Assembly: GCA_003255025.1 (NCBI GenBank)
Contig: QANY01003900.1
Location: 2,028,690-2,092,689, forward strand
Direction: 5' to 3'
Source of the DNA: Datisca glomerata
Taxonomy: Eukaryota > Streptophyta > Magnoliopsida > Cucurbitales > Datiscaceae
DNA: 64,000 bases
Made by a program: the position numbers and the translations under genes
In this document: in pieces, positions 52,180 through 63,119 of the stretch
Layout: each line of letters starts with the position of its first letter
How positions within the stretch are numbered: position 1 is the stretch's first letter
The notes under the pieces: model-generated
The model's database searches: none
Seen by the model: the letters and a program-made list of their open reading frames with translations, nothing else
Told to the model about the DNA's origin: nothing

Positions 52180-52960
52180 CGTTAGATAGACAGTTGGCCA
52201 AGAGATTGGCCAGGCGCGGGTCGCGCCTGGGCGCCCGGGTCAGTCCGCCGGTCACGCCTGGGTGTTGGGTCGTGCCTGGGCTCTCTCTTGGGCCATTGAA
52301 AGCTCTCTCTCGGGATGTTCTCTAACGGGTCTTTGCTGGACAGCGGCTTATGAATCGGGTAGGTCAACTCGGTAGCTGGAAGTGGGTAAGGTGATGACCG
52401 CCACCGGTAATAGCGCGCGACCGTCCCTGATGGCCTTTTTTGATCGGAAATGTCTCTGAGTTGACGTAAATCCTCGTCTGAACCCTTTTATGGGTGTTTT
52501 GGAGTATGAAAATTTCTCATTCGTTGTGGATCTGAGATGCCATTTTTGGTAATGGAGGAGCTTCTCTCCATCGTTTTCATGGCGGTTTTGGCCTAACTGG
52601 CGACGAAGCTTGACTTTGATGATGGTAGCGACCAAAGCTTTTCATTGTAGAGGGCTTTCCGTCTTCACAGTTTCGATAATGGCAGCGACCGTGACGATTC
52701 AAGACATTGGGTGGAAGCATCGGTGCTCCACGGCAACGAAGTCCGACTGTGGGCCGCGCCACTGCCACTTGCGGTTGATGGCTATGGCGGCGACCACGGT
52801 TGACGATGTGGTATCGATCGCGTTTGCTCGTAGTTGTTGGTGACAACGTCGCTTCCCAATGGCAACACGCTCGACGTTGGCTGTGACAGTAGCGACGTTG
52901 ATGATGTCAGCAGCTACGATGACCACCATAATTCTCGAACTTTAATCGTCGATCAAAGCA
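52180..52960. other. GC-rich stretch with overlapping open frames
   Basis: Markedly more GC-rich than its surroundings, with CGCGCCTGGGCGCCCGG-type sequence at about 52,210-52,290. Four overlapping frames on both strands are open because of composition. None resembles a known family. It may be the leader region of the gypsy element. Confidence 0.4.
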
Positions 52961-53160
52961 TGTTTTTTTGTATAATTCTTCAACCCGTTCTACATTGTTT
53001 CACATAATGTATCAAACTGTTGATGTGAAAAATATATCTATATTGACTATCGGAAGTCCGTCAGGCGTCGTTCGGGATTAATCTAAGGGTCTATAAAAAT
53101 CAAGAATGATCGTGAAAACAGTAGATATGGCACCGGAAGTGTCCCCTAATGCACTCCGAC

Positions 53161-54336
53161 AATCAAGTCAATAGAGTGTTTAAGATAATATTAGCAATAT
53201 GTAGAATTACTTACCGTTTAATGAGGATCATCATATATTAATAATAATTTCTATATCAGTCAAGCGTCCAGATTCAGTGTATTTTCTTTCTTATTCTGAT
53301 AAATAATGGAGATATTCATGAAGAATATTCTCTGATCAGAATATTTTGGTTATCATCTTATTTTCTTTAACAACCATTTTGATTGCCTGATAAATTTGAT
53401 GTATGCATATTTCTTCCTTATGTGACTAATTATTATATATTATCGTGATAGAAAAATGATATTGACTATCTCGAGGAGCAACGATCTTAGGTATAAGATA
53501 ACATCATCATCCGTGTGACTTCGGTAGTTTAAGTATAGGTGGGGTTATGTTTATTGATCTGATCATGAAAGGTGTCTCAATCATCATGGTAACTTCAGTC
53601 ACGAAAATATCCTCGGGTTCAGAATATGAGACTTATTGGAAAATATTGACTCAACTCGGTTATTCTTTCTCTCCTACAAGTACAACCAAATAGCTGCATA
53701 ATTTTTTTTCCATGGAGATATGAACTATTGAACTACACGACAAATACTCAATCGTTGCAGGCGAATTGGTCTTAGAGTGCTCCAAAACAAAGCCCAGAAG
53801 GTTAGTTTTATGCTGAAAATGTAATTTTGGAGTGATAAATGATAGAAATAGAACGGTAGAATTAGAAATTATAAACTTAGAGGGTACATTTTATACTTTT
53901 CCCAATATTTTTATATGTTATTTCCCTCAATTTTTACTCCACACGTCTTTTTATCATTACTTATTCAGTTATTCTCCTTCTATTTCTTTTCTTTTCTCTT
54001 TTATTTTCTTTTCTTCTTCATTTCTTTTCTTTCTTTATTATTCCATGTCCTTCTTCGTCGTCATTCTTTTATTATTCAATTGTTCACTGTTGTACAGTAA
54101 AAAACCCTGAACTAAAATTCCTCTAAAACAATTCCAAACAAATAGTACAGGAAACTAACCGCCTGAAAAATCCCCCCTCTTTGTCCAAATAAAACACCTC
54201 TTCTGCATGATCACTATAAACCCATTTCTCTTTCTAATTTGCCTGAACTGCGGGCAAAACGGCACCACGTTCATCGGCTATTTATAGATGGGTGGGTTGT
54301 GGCCTGTGGGTCTTTATTCCTTGTCTCTGGCATGCT
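53161..54336. other. Intergenic AT-rich DNA
   Basis: No gene recognised. A pyrimidine-rich stretch at 53,900-54,080 produces low-complexity Ser/Phe frames that I do not call. Confidence 0.5.
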
Positions 54337-55288
54337 TAGGGTGTCAATAAGTGCTGGGCCATCAATTGGGCCGGTAGCCCGGTACGAATAACACTCGTGC
54401 CGGCCCAACCAGACACAAATTTTCATATACCGGGTCTGGACCGACACACATTGGTTGTGATGAGCCTAAATTTTTTTTATTAGTCCAGAACAACCTGACA
54501 CAAGAAACTTGACGTGCCAGGCCTAACCGGACACGCTTGATAACTGTGCCAGAGCTGGCACATCCCGCTTAAGAAGCGAGCAGTGCCAATTGCCTTGCCT
54601 GCTCTTTAGTTTTTTTTTAATTATTTTATTTTATAAATTAAATTAAATTCTTTATTAAATTCTTTAATCTTTAAAATATGTTTAAATATAAGTTAAATTA
54701 TAATTTTATATATACTTTTTAATTTTTATAAAAAATTTATAAATGATTGATAAATTTATTAAGCGTCAATATATTTAAGATGCATTTAATTTATTATGAT
54801 ACAATAATAAAAACAATAAAATTTGTAAGCTTGCATTTGTAAGTTATAGTTACATTTATATATTATGATCTAACTGTATTATTTAATAGCAAAATTTCAA
54901 TTTATTTCTCTATTGTATGGTGTCGGAGCGACTTGGATGGATGTGACAACATGTTACACGTAAGACTAGAACTCGCTCTCGTCACATTTGCACATAAAAG
55001 TAAATGGTAGACAGTTCAAAACATACCAATACACTTATAGACCGGCACACTTATGGACTAGCACAATTAATGCATGACACATATATGGACCGGCACACTT
55101 AACGTCCGTCACATTTAAGGCCTGACATATTTAAGACCAATGTGCCTAAGCGTGCCAAAAAATGCCTAAGCGTGTCATGCTAGCCCGACACCCTTAGCAA
55201 GTGTGTCGTGTCGGACCATCAGGACACAATGGTGCCCAAAAATGTCGTGTCATGCTATGCCAGGCTAGCCAGTTGTGTGACACCTCTA
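54337..55288. mobile_element. Non-autonomous hAT-like element, 952 bp
   Basis: The left end TAGGGTGTCA and the right end TAGAGGTGTCA (read on the other strand) are inverted. Flanks GGCATGCT (54,329-54,336) and GTCATGCT (55,289-55,296) match at 7 of 8 positions, an 8-bp target duplication typical of the hAT superfamily. The subterminal regions carry short repeated CCGGCAC/GTGCCGG-type words in both orientations; the centre is AT-rich. No transposase. Confidence 0.82.
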
Positions 55289-55337
55289 GTCATGCTCCAC
55301 TCTCATAAGAATGAAGAAAAGAAGATAGAAAAAAATG

Positions 55338-55984
55338 TGTAAAGGTTGATCACACTAGCTCGGGCGGTGCATAGTGTTGCAAAGGTTATTACACTGGTTA
55401 GTCCAATGACGTTGTTTAGATGCAAAGAAGGAATAACTAAAACAGAACAAACACTACCACATGGACAACTCTAATTCAACATTGAAGAAGAAGGTTGTAG
55501 ACAGTATAAGCTTCTTCTTCGCGCGGGAATCAGTGAGAGTTTTCCATTTTTACTTACACACAAGGTAATCGTACAACCCTTCAAGATTAGAAGCTTAGTA
55601 CATTCTAAATGTGATTGCGAAGAGGTTTTTCTATTTTTTTTTTGGGTTTGAGTGTTCAGAATTTGCTTTTGTGAGAGAAGCTGTAAGGGTGTGGGGAAGA
55701 AATTGATTATTTGTTGGTTATATGTAATTCTTTGTAACCTGTGATCTGATTAGTGCATCAAGGGTTTTTGTTTTGGAGCTTTACATTGGATGTAGGATAG
55801 TTAAAGTTGAACCAGTATAAATTATCTCGTGTCATCTTCTTATTGGTTGTCTTCTTTATTTTCTAGTTTTACTGGTTTTATCAATTTGTTCTAATTAGCA
55901 TTCGTGAAAGTTTCTTTCTCATTTTCTATTAAGTTTGGATTTAACTGTGAATGGAGTTGGGTTGAGTTAGTCCTAAACTCAATA
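55338..55984 (+). repeat. 5' LTR of the deleted copia element
   Basis: Begins TGTAAAGGTTGATCACACTA, ends ACTCAATA (the final CA mutated to TA). It aligns with 57,108-57,772, sharing the CTTCTTCTTCGCGCGGGAAT block. Confidence 0.92.
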
Positions 55985-56639
55985 GCGGTATTAGAGTTGT
56001 GGTTGGAAATCTAAGGAACTCGATTCAGGAGGTTTAATATCAAACTAAGTCACGACTGAACCAAAGGAGGAAATCTTGATTGATGACTCTTTGAGTGACA
56101 AAGATTCTTCAGAAGAAAGCTTGGAGGAACAAGAAATTAGTATTGAGCATAAGTTAAATGTGGTGAAAAAGGTGCTGGTCGTCGTGGTGCGTGCGCGGCG
56201 GAAGCGTGAAGGCGCGTAACCTTTTTAAAAAAATTACTTTTAATAAATTTGATATTTTAATTAAATAAAACTTGCACAACATCACGATAATCAAATCATT
56301 CCAACGATCGGCAGACTCCGAGATTCACACCAAGATCTTTCAAGTCAATCATCAATGCACCGGACGTGTGTGGGCGCGTACAATATTACAATATATTTTT
56401 TCTGTCTCTAGATGTTCTCAACATATGAGATCTAGAGATTTACTGAGAAGAATTTTAGTGAGACAATTCTCTAAAAGAACGTGATGATTATTCTTTTTGA
56501 AGATTTGATTAACGTTTAATCATATAAGAAAATCTCTCTGACACCAATCGTGTTCTGAATTCAACTTTTGATTGACGAACTGATGATCTGATCAACTGAT
56601 TCTCTCTTCTTCTTTCAACAATTTAGGCTAGTAGAATAA

Positions 56640-57020
56640 TATCTATATATATTTTAGTTTATGGCGTATCAGATTTTGAGGGATAAACTGAAATAATATT
56701 TCATTGTAACCACAGAAGCAATTAAGGAAGCTTTTTGGCTTCAAGGTCTGCTAAAGGAAATTAAAGTGCTACATAACATAGTAACCATCTTCTCTGTCAA
56801 TCAATCATCCATACATTTAATTAAGAATTCTGTCTTTCATGAGTGAACAAAACATGTTGAGGTCAAGTATCATTTTGTTAGAGATATTCTAGAAAAAGGA
56901 GAGGTACTCTTGGAGAAAGTCTGCACTAATGACAATCCTGCAGACATGGGAACCAAGGTAGTGACTTTTAAGAAGTTTAAACATTTTTTAAAACTTCTTA
57001 GAGTAGATATTGGATGATAG
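56640..57020 (+). pseudogene. copia RNase H C-terminal remnant
   Basis: Reads TTEAIKEAFWLQGLLKEIK, HFVRDILEKGEVLLEKV and NDNPADMGTKVV in close succession, the end of a copia polyprotein, with a stop after SVFHE. It is the only coding part left in this element. Confidence 0.9.
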
Positions 57021-57107
57021 AGAAAGAAGTGGAGCTTCAAGTACAAGACCAAGATGCACTAGGTGATAGTCTTATTCTATTTAAGCTATTATGATCAAGG
57101 TGGAAAT

Positions 57108-57772
57108 TGTAAAGGTTGATCACACTAGCTCGGGTAGTCCGGAGTGTTGTAAAGGTTATTCCACTGATTAGTCCAACACCGTCGTTTAGATGTAAAGAAG
57201 GAAAAATAACTAACCAGAACAAACATTGCCACATGGATAGCTCTGATTCAACGTGGAAGAAGAAGTTATTGTATATATTAGAAGCTTCTTCTTCGCGCGG
57301 GAATCAGTGAGAGTTTTCCTTTTTTGACTTACACACAAGCTAATCTTATAGCCCTTCAAGATTAGAAGCTGAGTACTTTCTGAATGTGATTGCGAAGAGG
57401 TTCTTCTATTTTTTGGGGTTTAAATGTTCATAAATGGCTTCTTTGAGAGAAGCTATAAGGGTGTGAGGAAGAAAAGGATTATTTGATGGTTATGTATAAT
57501 TCTTTGTAACCTATGATCTGATAAGCGCATCAAGAGTTCTTGTTTTGGAGCTCTACATTGGATGTAGGCTAGTTAAAGCCTAGTTAACTTGTGATCTGAT
57601 TAATATACATTGTCTCGTGTCATCTTCTTCTTGGCTGTCTTCTCTCTTTTCTAGTTTTACTGGTTTTATCAATTTGTTCTGATTAGCATTCTTAGAAGTT
57701 TCTTTATCATTTGCTGTTAAGTTTGGATTTAACTGTGAATTGAGTTAGGTCGAGTTAGTCATAAACTCAACA
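57108..57772 (+). repeat. 3' LTR of the deleted copia element
   Basis: Begins TGTAAAGGTTG, directly after the purine-rich tract, and ends ACTCAACA. Slightly longer than the 5' copy through small indels. Confidence 0.92.
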
Positions 57773-58106
57773 AAAAGAAAATAAATAAAGGAGATAGAAT
57801 AACTAAGAAATGTAGTTTTTTTTCAAAAGAAAATAAATAAAGCTGAAAAGAATATAAAAGAAAGAACAAATAATAAAAGGCCATATACACTTACACATGA
57901 GGAGTAAAAAACAGAAGGCAATGACTTGTCATTTAAATGGTCCGTCATACTTGTTAGCTACTAAAACGCCAGTCGGACAAAACAGTTGAACGGAATAGTG
58001 ACGGGAAGTTTGTATCAAAATTCTTTTGTAAGTACAAGAATTTAGGAAAAAGTAATTGTGGCGGTGAAATTAACTGCAAATTACACAAGGAAAAAGTAAC
58101 CCGACA
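57773..58106. other. AT-rich spacer
   Basis: Purine-rich, AT-rich spacer between the deleted copia element and the 494-bp hAT-like element. Nothing recognised. Confidence 0.5.
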
Positions 58107-58114
58107 TGTAAGAA

Positions 58115-58608
58115 TATGAGTGTTTAAAATTAAATCCAACTCATCGAATTGAATCGAATCAAATAAAAAATGGTCAGTTCGATCAGTTTTTTAGATCCTT
58201 ACGATTACATTCGGTTTGATAGAGCTGCCGAACCGAATCTTCGGTTCGATTCAGAAAATGTTCAGTTTTTTAATCGAACCGAACCGAGACCTTAAATTTA
58301 TATTATTTTTTTATTTTTTATATATAATTTTGAACCAAACAGAAATAAAATGTTGATTTTTTATTATTTTTTTCAATAATATTATTTAAAATTAGTTTTA
58401 ATTAATAATACTGAACCGAAGATTCAGTTCAGCTCAGCAAGAATGTTTCGGTTTAGTTCAATTTTAGCCCACTAACTGAACAAAAACAAAATTTAGTTTT
58501 TTATTATTATTTTTGACCTTCACTATTCGGTTCGGCTCGGCAAGAATGTTTCGGTTCAATTTGATTTTAGCCCACTAACTGAACAGAACCGAACTGTGTT
58601 CACCCCTA
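58115..58608. mobile_element. Non-autonomous hAT-like element, 494 bp
   Basis: Flanked by the identical 8-bp sequence TGTAAGAA at 58,107-58,114 and 58,609-58,616. The left end TATGAGTG and right end TAGGGGTG (other strand) are imperfectly inverted. The interior is dominated by CGGTTCGGTT/AACCGAACCG-type words, as in the element at 4,496-5,021, with an AT-rich core. No coding sequence. Confidence 0.85.
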
Positions 58609-58616
58609 TGTAAGAA

Positions 58617-59148
58617 CATGTAATAATCTAGTTTTGGATAGGAGTAGCTATTCCTTTAAGTTATATAGAATATTTCTCTAGAATAACCATTCTCCCTCAC
58701 GAAATGCGTCCCAAACAATTGAAAAGCTATTTATTAAGGACCAAACAAGTGAAAAGCTATTATTAAGGACGTATTCCATTTCCATCTACCAAACATGTAT
58801 ACAATTAAAAAAATGTTTTGGATAGGAGTAGCTATTCCATTATACAATTATCGAGACATGCATTGCTTAAAAAAATGTTTTTAAGATCATATTTTTTTCA
58901 AAAGAATTAAAAAATACAGCAGTTCTAAAAAAAATATTCCAAAACTAAAATAGTTTTGGTGAGGTAGGAAATTATATTTTGCAAAGATGATTTCTACATA
59001 AACAAAACTGTCTTTGCAAAAGATGATTTTGAATGGATAACGAAACATTACTTACAAATGTTGTTGGAAATCTCTCAAACTCAACTCTTGGGCTTCCCTT
59101 ATCTCTCTCCCTCTCTCTCTACCCTAAGGTACTTTAGTAGAGTCGCCG
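58617..59148. other. AT-rich intergenic DNA
   Basis: Contains two near-identical neighbouring phrases (GAAAAGCTATTATTAAGGAC-like at about 58,719 and 58,751) and no gene. Confidence 0.5.
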
Positions 59149-59184
59149 CCTCACGGGGAGAGCTCCCCTACTCTCCCCATGAGG
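59149..59184. repeat. GC-rich hairpin
   Basis: Arms CCTCACGGGGAGAG and CTCTCCCCATGAGG pair at 13 of 14 positions around an 8-base loop. It stands at the start of a C/T-rich stretch (to about 59,430) whose long frames are low-complexity artefacts. Confidence 0.8.
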
Positions 59185-59456
59185 CTTTCTTCCTCTCCTT
59201 TTCATCCCCCTTCCCCCTGTTTTACCCTTTCTCTCTCCTTCTTCTCTTTCTCTCCTTCACCCCTTATCCCTCTTTCCCCCTATTTTACTCTTTCTTTCTC
59301 CTTCTTCTATTTCTCTCGTTCTCCTATTTATCCCGTCCTTTCTTCCTCTCTTTCTCTTCTTCCCTCCCCATGTTCATTTGTTCTTTCTCTCTCTTCTCCC
59401 CCCTCTCTCCTTCTTCCATTATTTTGTTGGGCATAGTTCTTTCAAAGTATGTGTAA

Positions 59457-62400
59457 AGATATTTTATTTAGAAATTAATAAAAACACATTTTTGTTATGT
59501 TTGTATTCTCTGAATTACTATTGAATAATTGATATAAATATCTGAAAATTCTCTTATAATTGTATTCGTTAAGCATTTTGAATGCGTGCGATCTAGATCT
59601 AGGTCGCTGATGTGGATAGATATCTTAGTAAATATCCTTTATATAATTAGATTATATAAGCCATGTCTGATGTGAATTAATATCTTTATTAACTTACCGT
59701 TTATCATAAACTTTAATACACATCAATCAGATGATCATATGTAAATCAGTCTAAATCTTGAGTAGTCATCAACTCTTATACATGTCTACCGGATCTTTTG
59801 ATTCACTCATTAAAGTTTTTTTTGTAAAACATGCTAGTGACTTTTATTTTGGAGATTTAGTGACATGAATGACTGGGGACATGATCTTATAAGATTTAGA
59901 ATCCAAGATGTATATTGACTCTCTTAAATGTTAATTCAGAGACTGAATGGTTATTGAGCTCAAATTTATATGTTATAAATTAACGGTTCACTAGTGAATT
60001 ACTGGTACTCAAGGATCGAAAGATATTTAGAAGGGTAAAATGATAATTTGACCAACTTTAATTTACGAACTAATAATTGGAGGACTGAACAACATGAAGT
60101 GAGGACTACTTGAGATTACTCTATAAATATATTATGTAATTATTAAGAGTACAATTCCATATTTTTAGTGAAGTAATAATAAAATTATCTAATTAAAGAG
60201 TTTAATTAATAATATAATTTATTGGAGCTTAAAATTATAGGTTCATGGTCCCTAAGCCGCTTCTATACTAGATAGTCTAGGATGTGAATGTTTCAAGACA
60301 TGAGAAGATGATTNTTACTTATATTGATTAGTTATGAACTAATCGATATTGAGATAGTTTTAATTTATGAAATTAAATAATATTACATTATTATAAGATG
60401 ACATTTTAGTTTTGAATTAACTGGTCAGTTAATTTTGAATTAGCAGATAAGTTAGTTAATATATTTTATTAGATAAATTAAATTTTGAATTAATTGATAC
60501 TTATGTTTATTTGAAATAATGCATAGATATATATTTGATTCAATAAAATAATAAAATGGAAAATTTTCAAGTGCTTTTTTAGAATGCCACACGCCAATCA
60601 CTGCTCCAACACAGTGACTGGCGCACAGTACACTGCAGTGTCTTACGGCACTGCAGTCGTGCACGAACACTGCAGTGTCACATGACATTGCATGGTTGCA
60701 CGATACTGCAGTGGATCCCATTGCAGTGGCACATTTATAAATCATTTTATTATTTTATTAAAACCTAAACCTAATGAGACTTGACCTAGAATATAAATAG
60801 ATAATAATCTATTGGCCTCATTAAGCAATTAGTCGATCAGGCGATAATTGAAGTTCTGCGAGTTCTCTAATTCTCCGTCAGAGTTCTGTCTCAGAAGTCA
60901 TTCTCAAAATCTCTAGATCTTATGTGCTGAGTACAACTAGAGATAAAAAATTGTCCTTGATCATTCTACACACCCACACATTTCCTAGTGTGTTTGAGGA
61001 TTGGTTCGAAAGATCTTGGTGTAAATCTCACAAGTCCATTCTTCATAGAATATGACGTTTGTGGTGAGACTGGCTGGTTTTAATATTAATTAAAAATAAG
61101 TTTGAACCATAAACTGTTCATTAGCGGAATATCAATTTTTTTTCAATTAACTTATTTAATCAAATTAAATAACTTAAAACCAAACAACCTATTATTATGC
61201 ATATACGACATTAAACGAGAAGATAAAGTTAAAAACAAATTTTTCGCCTATACTTTGTATTGGAGAATTCTGAACTGGCAGAATTCCTTCAAGCGTTCAC
61301 CGTGTTCTTCAAACTTCGGGATCCGAATCACGCACTTGAACTTCAAGAATGATTTATGGATTTCGTCCACCAACAACCATCCGTTAATTTGATAAATATA
61401 TCTCACGATAATTGTGTAGGAATTTGAGTATGAGCTCTCAAAATGATTGAATGAAAAATCGAATATTTTTCCTTCAATATTGTATTTCAACGGCAATCCC
61501 TAGGGAAGAGGAAGAAAACGTTTTTCTCCTTTTTACTTTTTTTAACAAGTAACTGTATCTTATCCTTGATCTATCTGCAGTCTGATTGCTATTAGATATT
61601 GATAAAATGTAATTTTTGATATTTATAAACATACTCATATATTTTTAAATTTTAAAAAATCCACCCCATATATTCTTAATTGCCGAAAATTACAATATTT
61701 TTTTAGAGTTTTAGTTGTATCGAAATTCATCAATCCAATTGATAAATTAATTGATCATTATCAATTAATTAATTTATTTTTCATTTACTAATTTTTCAAT
61801 AATTAGAAAATAATAAACTAATTAATTTCAATACATATAATCACATTTAACTAATTAAGTGACATTACCCAACACATATATGTATAGGAAATATGAATTG
61901 GCACCAAAATACATTTTGATCTAATTTACTTTGTTTCTCTATTCATGTTCTCATGACCTATTTCTGAGATCGAATGGACTCACATGAACAATGCTAAGGA
62001 TTCAAATACCCAATATATTATGCCGAATCAACTCTAGATTCTTTCGCGCTACGTTTTCTGTTGGTGTAAATAAACCCTTTTATTTTCATGGTCCACGAAA
62101 TATTTTAACATAATATCCATCATGAATATTAGTAACAAGAGTGAAATATAAAATTACCATTTTTACCCCTCTTGTTATTATTTTCTTAACTCTTTATTGA
62201 CTGTGAATAAGGTAGACATGATAGTAAATTGTCTCGTACAATTCACAAGTCTTAATCAATGATTTAATTTATTGAATACCTGATCAGGTTAATTTATTCA
62301 CTCACTCATCAATAAAGCATAATGTGATATTATTGCTTCGCAATTACATCACGAATTTTCATATCTATGAATCACGTAACTCCAACTTAATTGAATTACA

Positions 62401-63119
62401 ATCCGAACAGTCGAGGTATTGCCCGCTAATTTGAACTCACTCATTTGACATATCAAATATTGCAACTAACTAAGTCAAGCTATGTATTCACCTTAGGATT
62501 AAAGTAATTATAAAAACACTCTTAGGGTGTAACACTTAGTTGTAGAGCTTGGTAAACGGTTTTAGGTTCTAAACTAATTTGTTACCAGTTTATTCAACAT
62601 GTTCATAACATTTTTAGGTTAAGCGTTTGAGTCTCTACTCTCATGCCCCAAGACTGGCATCCATTGGTTCAACCTAATAGTCGTAATAGTATTCGATTGC
62701 CTAGTCGATCCTGAGACTGCGAATATCATTCTGAATTTTCTCAGAAGAGTTCGTCTGGAGACGCCTCCGTCTTCACTCTTCGTTCGTTGATGAAAGTCTC
62801 AAGATTTGAGTAATTTATAAATCACTTTAATTTAAAATAAAACTTTCAATTTATTCATAAGAATTCAATAATACTAATGTCTGAGAAATAACTAAATACA
62901 AATAAATAGTTATTATATGCTACTTTATGGATATATTCCAACAGCTTGTTGGTTTATACTAGAAGACAGCGAGAACGCTTGATAGACTTCAAGAGGTAAA
63001 GATCCTTACATTGAATGTCTATTGATTTAATGTATAGATACACAATGGACCCGTGTGAAAAAAATATTTTTTTTCACAAAAATATTTAAGGGACCTGTGT
63101 TCTTGTATAAAACCTTTCA
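59457..63119. other. Unclassified AT-rich, LTR-like repetitive DNA
   Basis: No coding frame recognised. Parts at 59.9-60.3 kb resemble the first 0.7 kb of the window in style, and 60.85-61.05 kb is found again, inverted, at about 56.3-56.5 kb. A cluster of CACTGCAGTG-type palindromes lies at 60.60-60.73 kb. One N occurs at 60,314. Probably a non-coding LTR retrotransposon or a piece of one. Confidence 0.45.

Larger units (their letters stand above)
47678..53160 (-). mobile_element. Second Ty3/gypsy element, heavily decayed, minus strand
   Basis: Recognisable coding pieces are RT (about 50,350-50,720) and RNase H (about 50,030-50,340), in gypsy order on the minus strand. Around them are three tandem-repeat arrays (48.9-49.2, 49.25-49.98 and 50.73-51.31 kb) and a duplicated block (51.58-51.89 kb). 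Near 53.0-53.16 kb the sequence ...TAATGCACTCCGACAATCAA resembles gypsy LTR or leader sequence. Integrase and gag are not recognisable; the frame at 47,810-48,097 is unassigned. The outer boundary is approximate. Confidence 0.6.
55338..57772 (+). mobile_element. Internally deleted Ty1/copia element
   Basis: Two LTRs of about 650 bp surround only 1.1 kb. The primer site GCGGTATTAGAG (55,985-55,996) follows the 5' LTR and resembles the initiator-Met site. RNase H coding sequence and a purine-rich CAAGGTGGAAAT precede the 3' LTR. Flanks AAATG (55,333-55,337) and AAAAG (57,773-57,777) match at 4 of 5. Almost all of gag-pol is lost. A segment at about 56,165-56,640 is foreign to copia (see findings). 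Confidence 0.88.

Noticed and set aside
52348..52929. Four overlapping frames on both strands
   Set aside because: GC-rich DNA lacks stop codons by composition; no conserved motif in any frame.
59058..59456. 132-codon and overlapping 85-codon plus-strand frames
   Set aside because: Both come from one pyrimidine-rich stretch that is free of stops in two frames; composition artefact.
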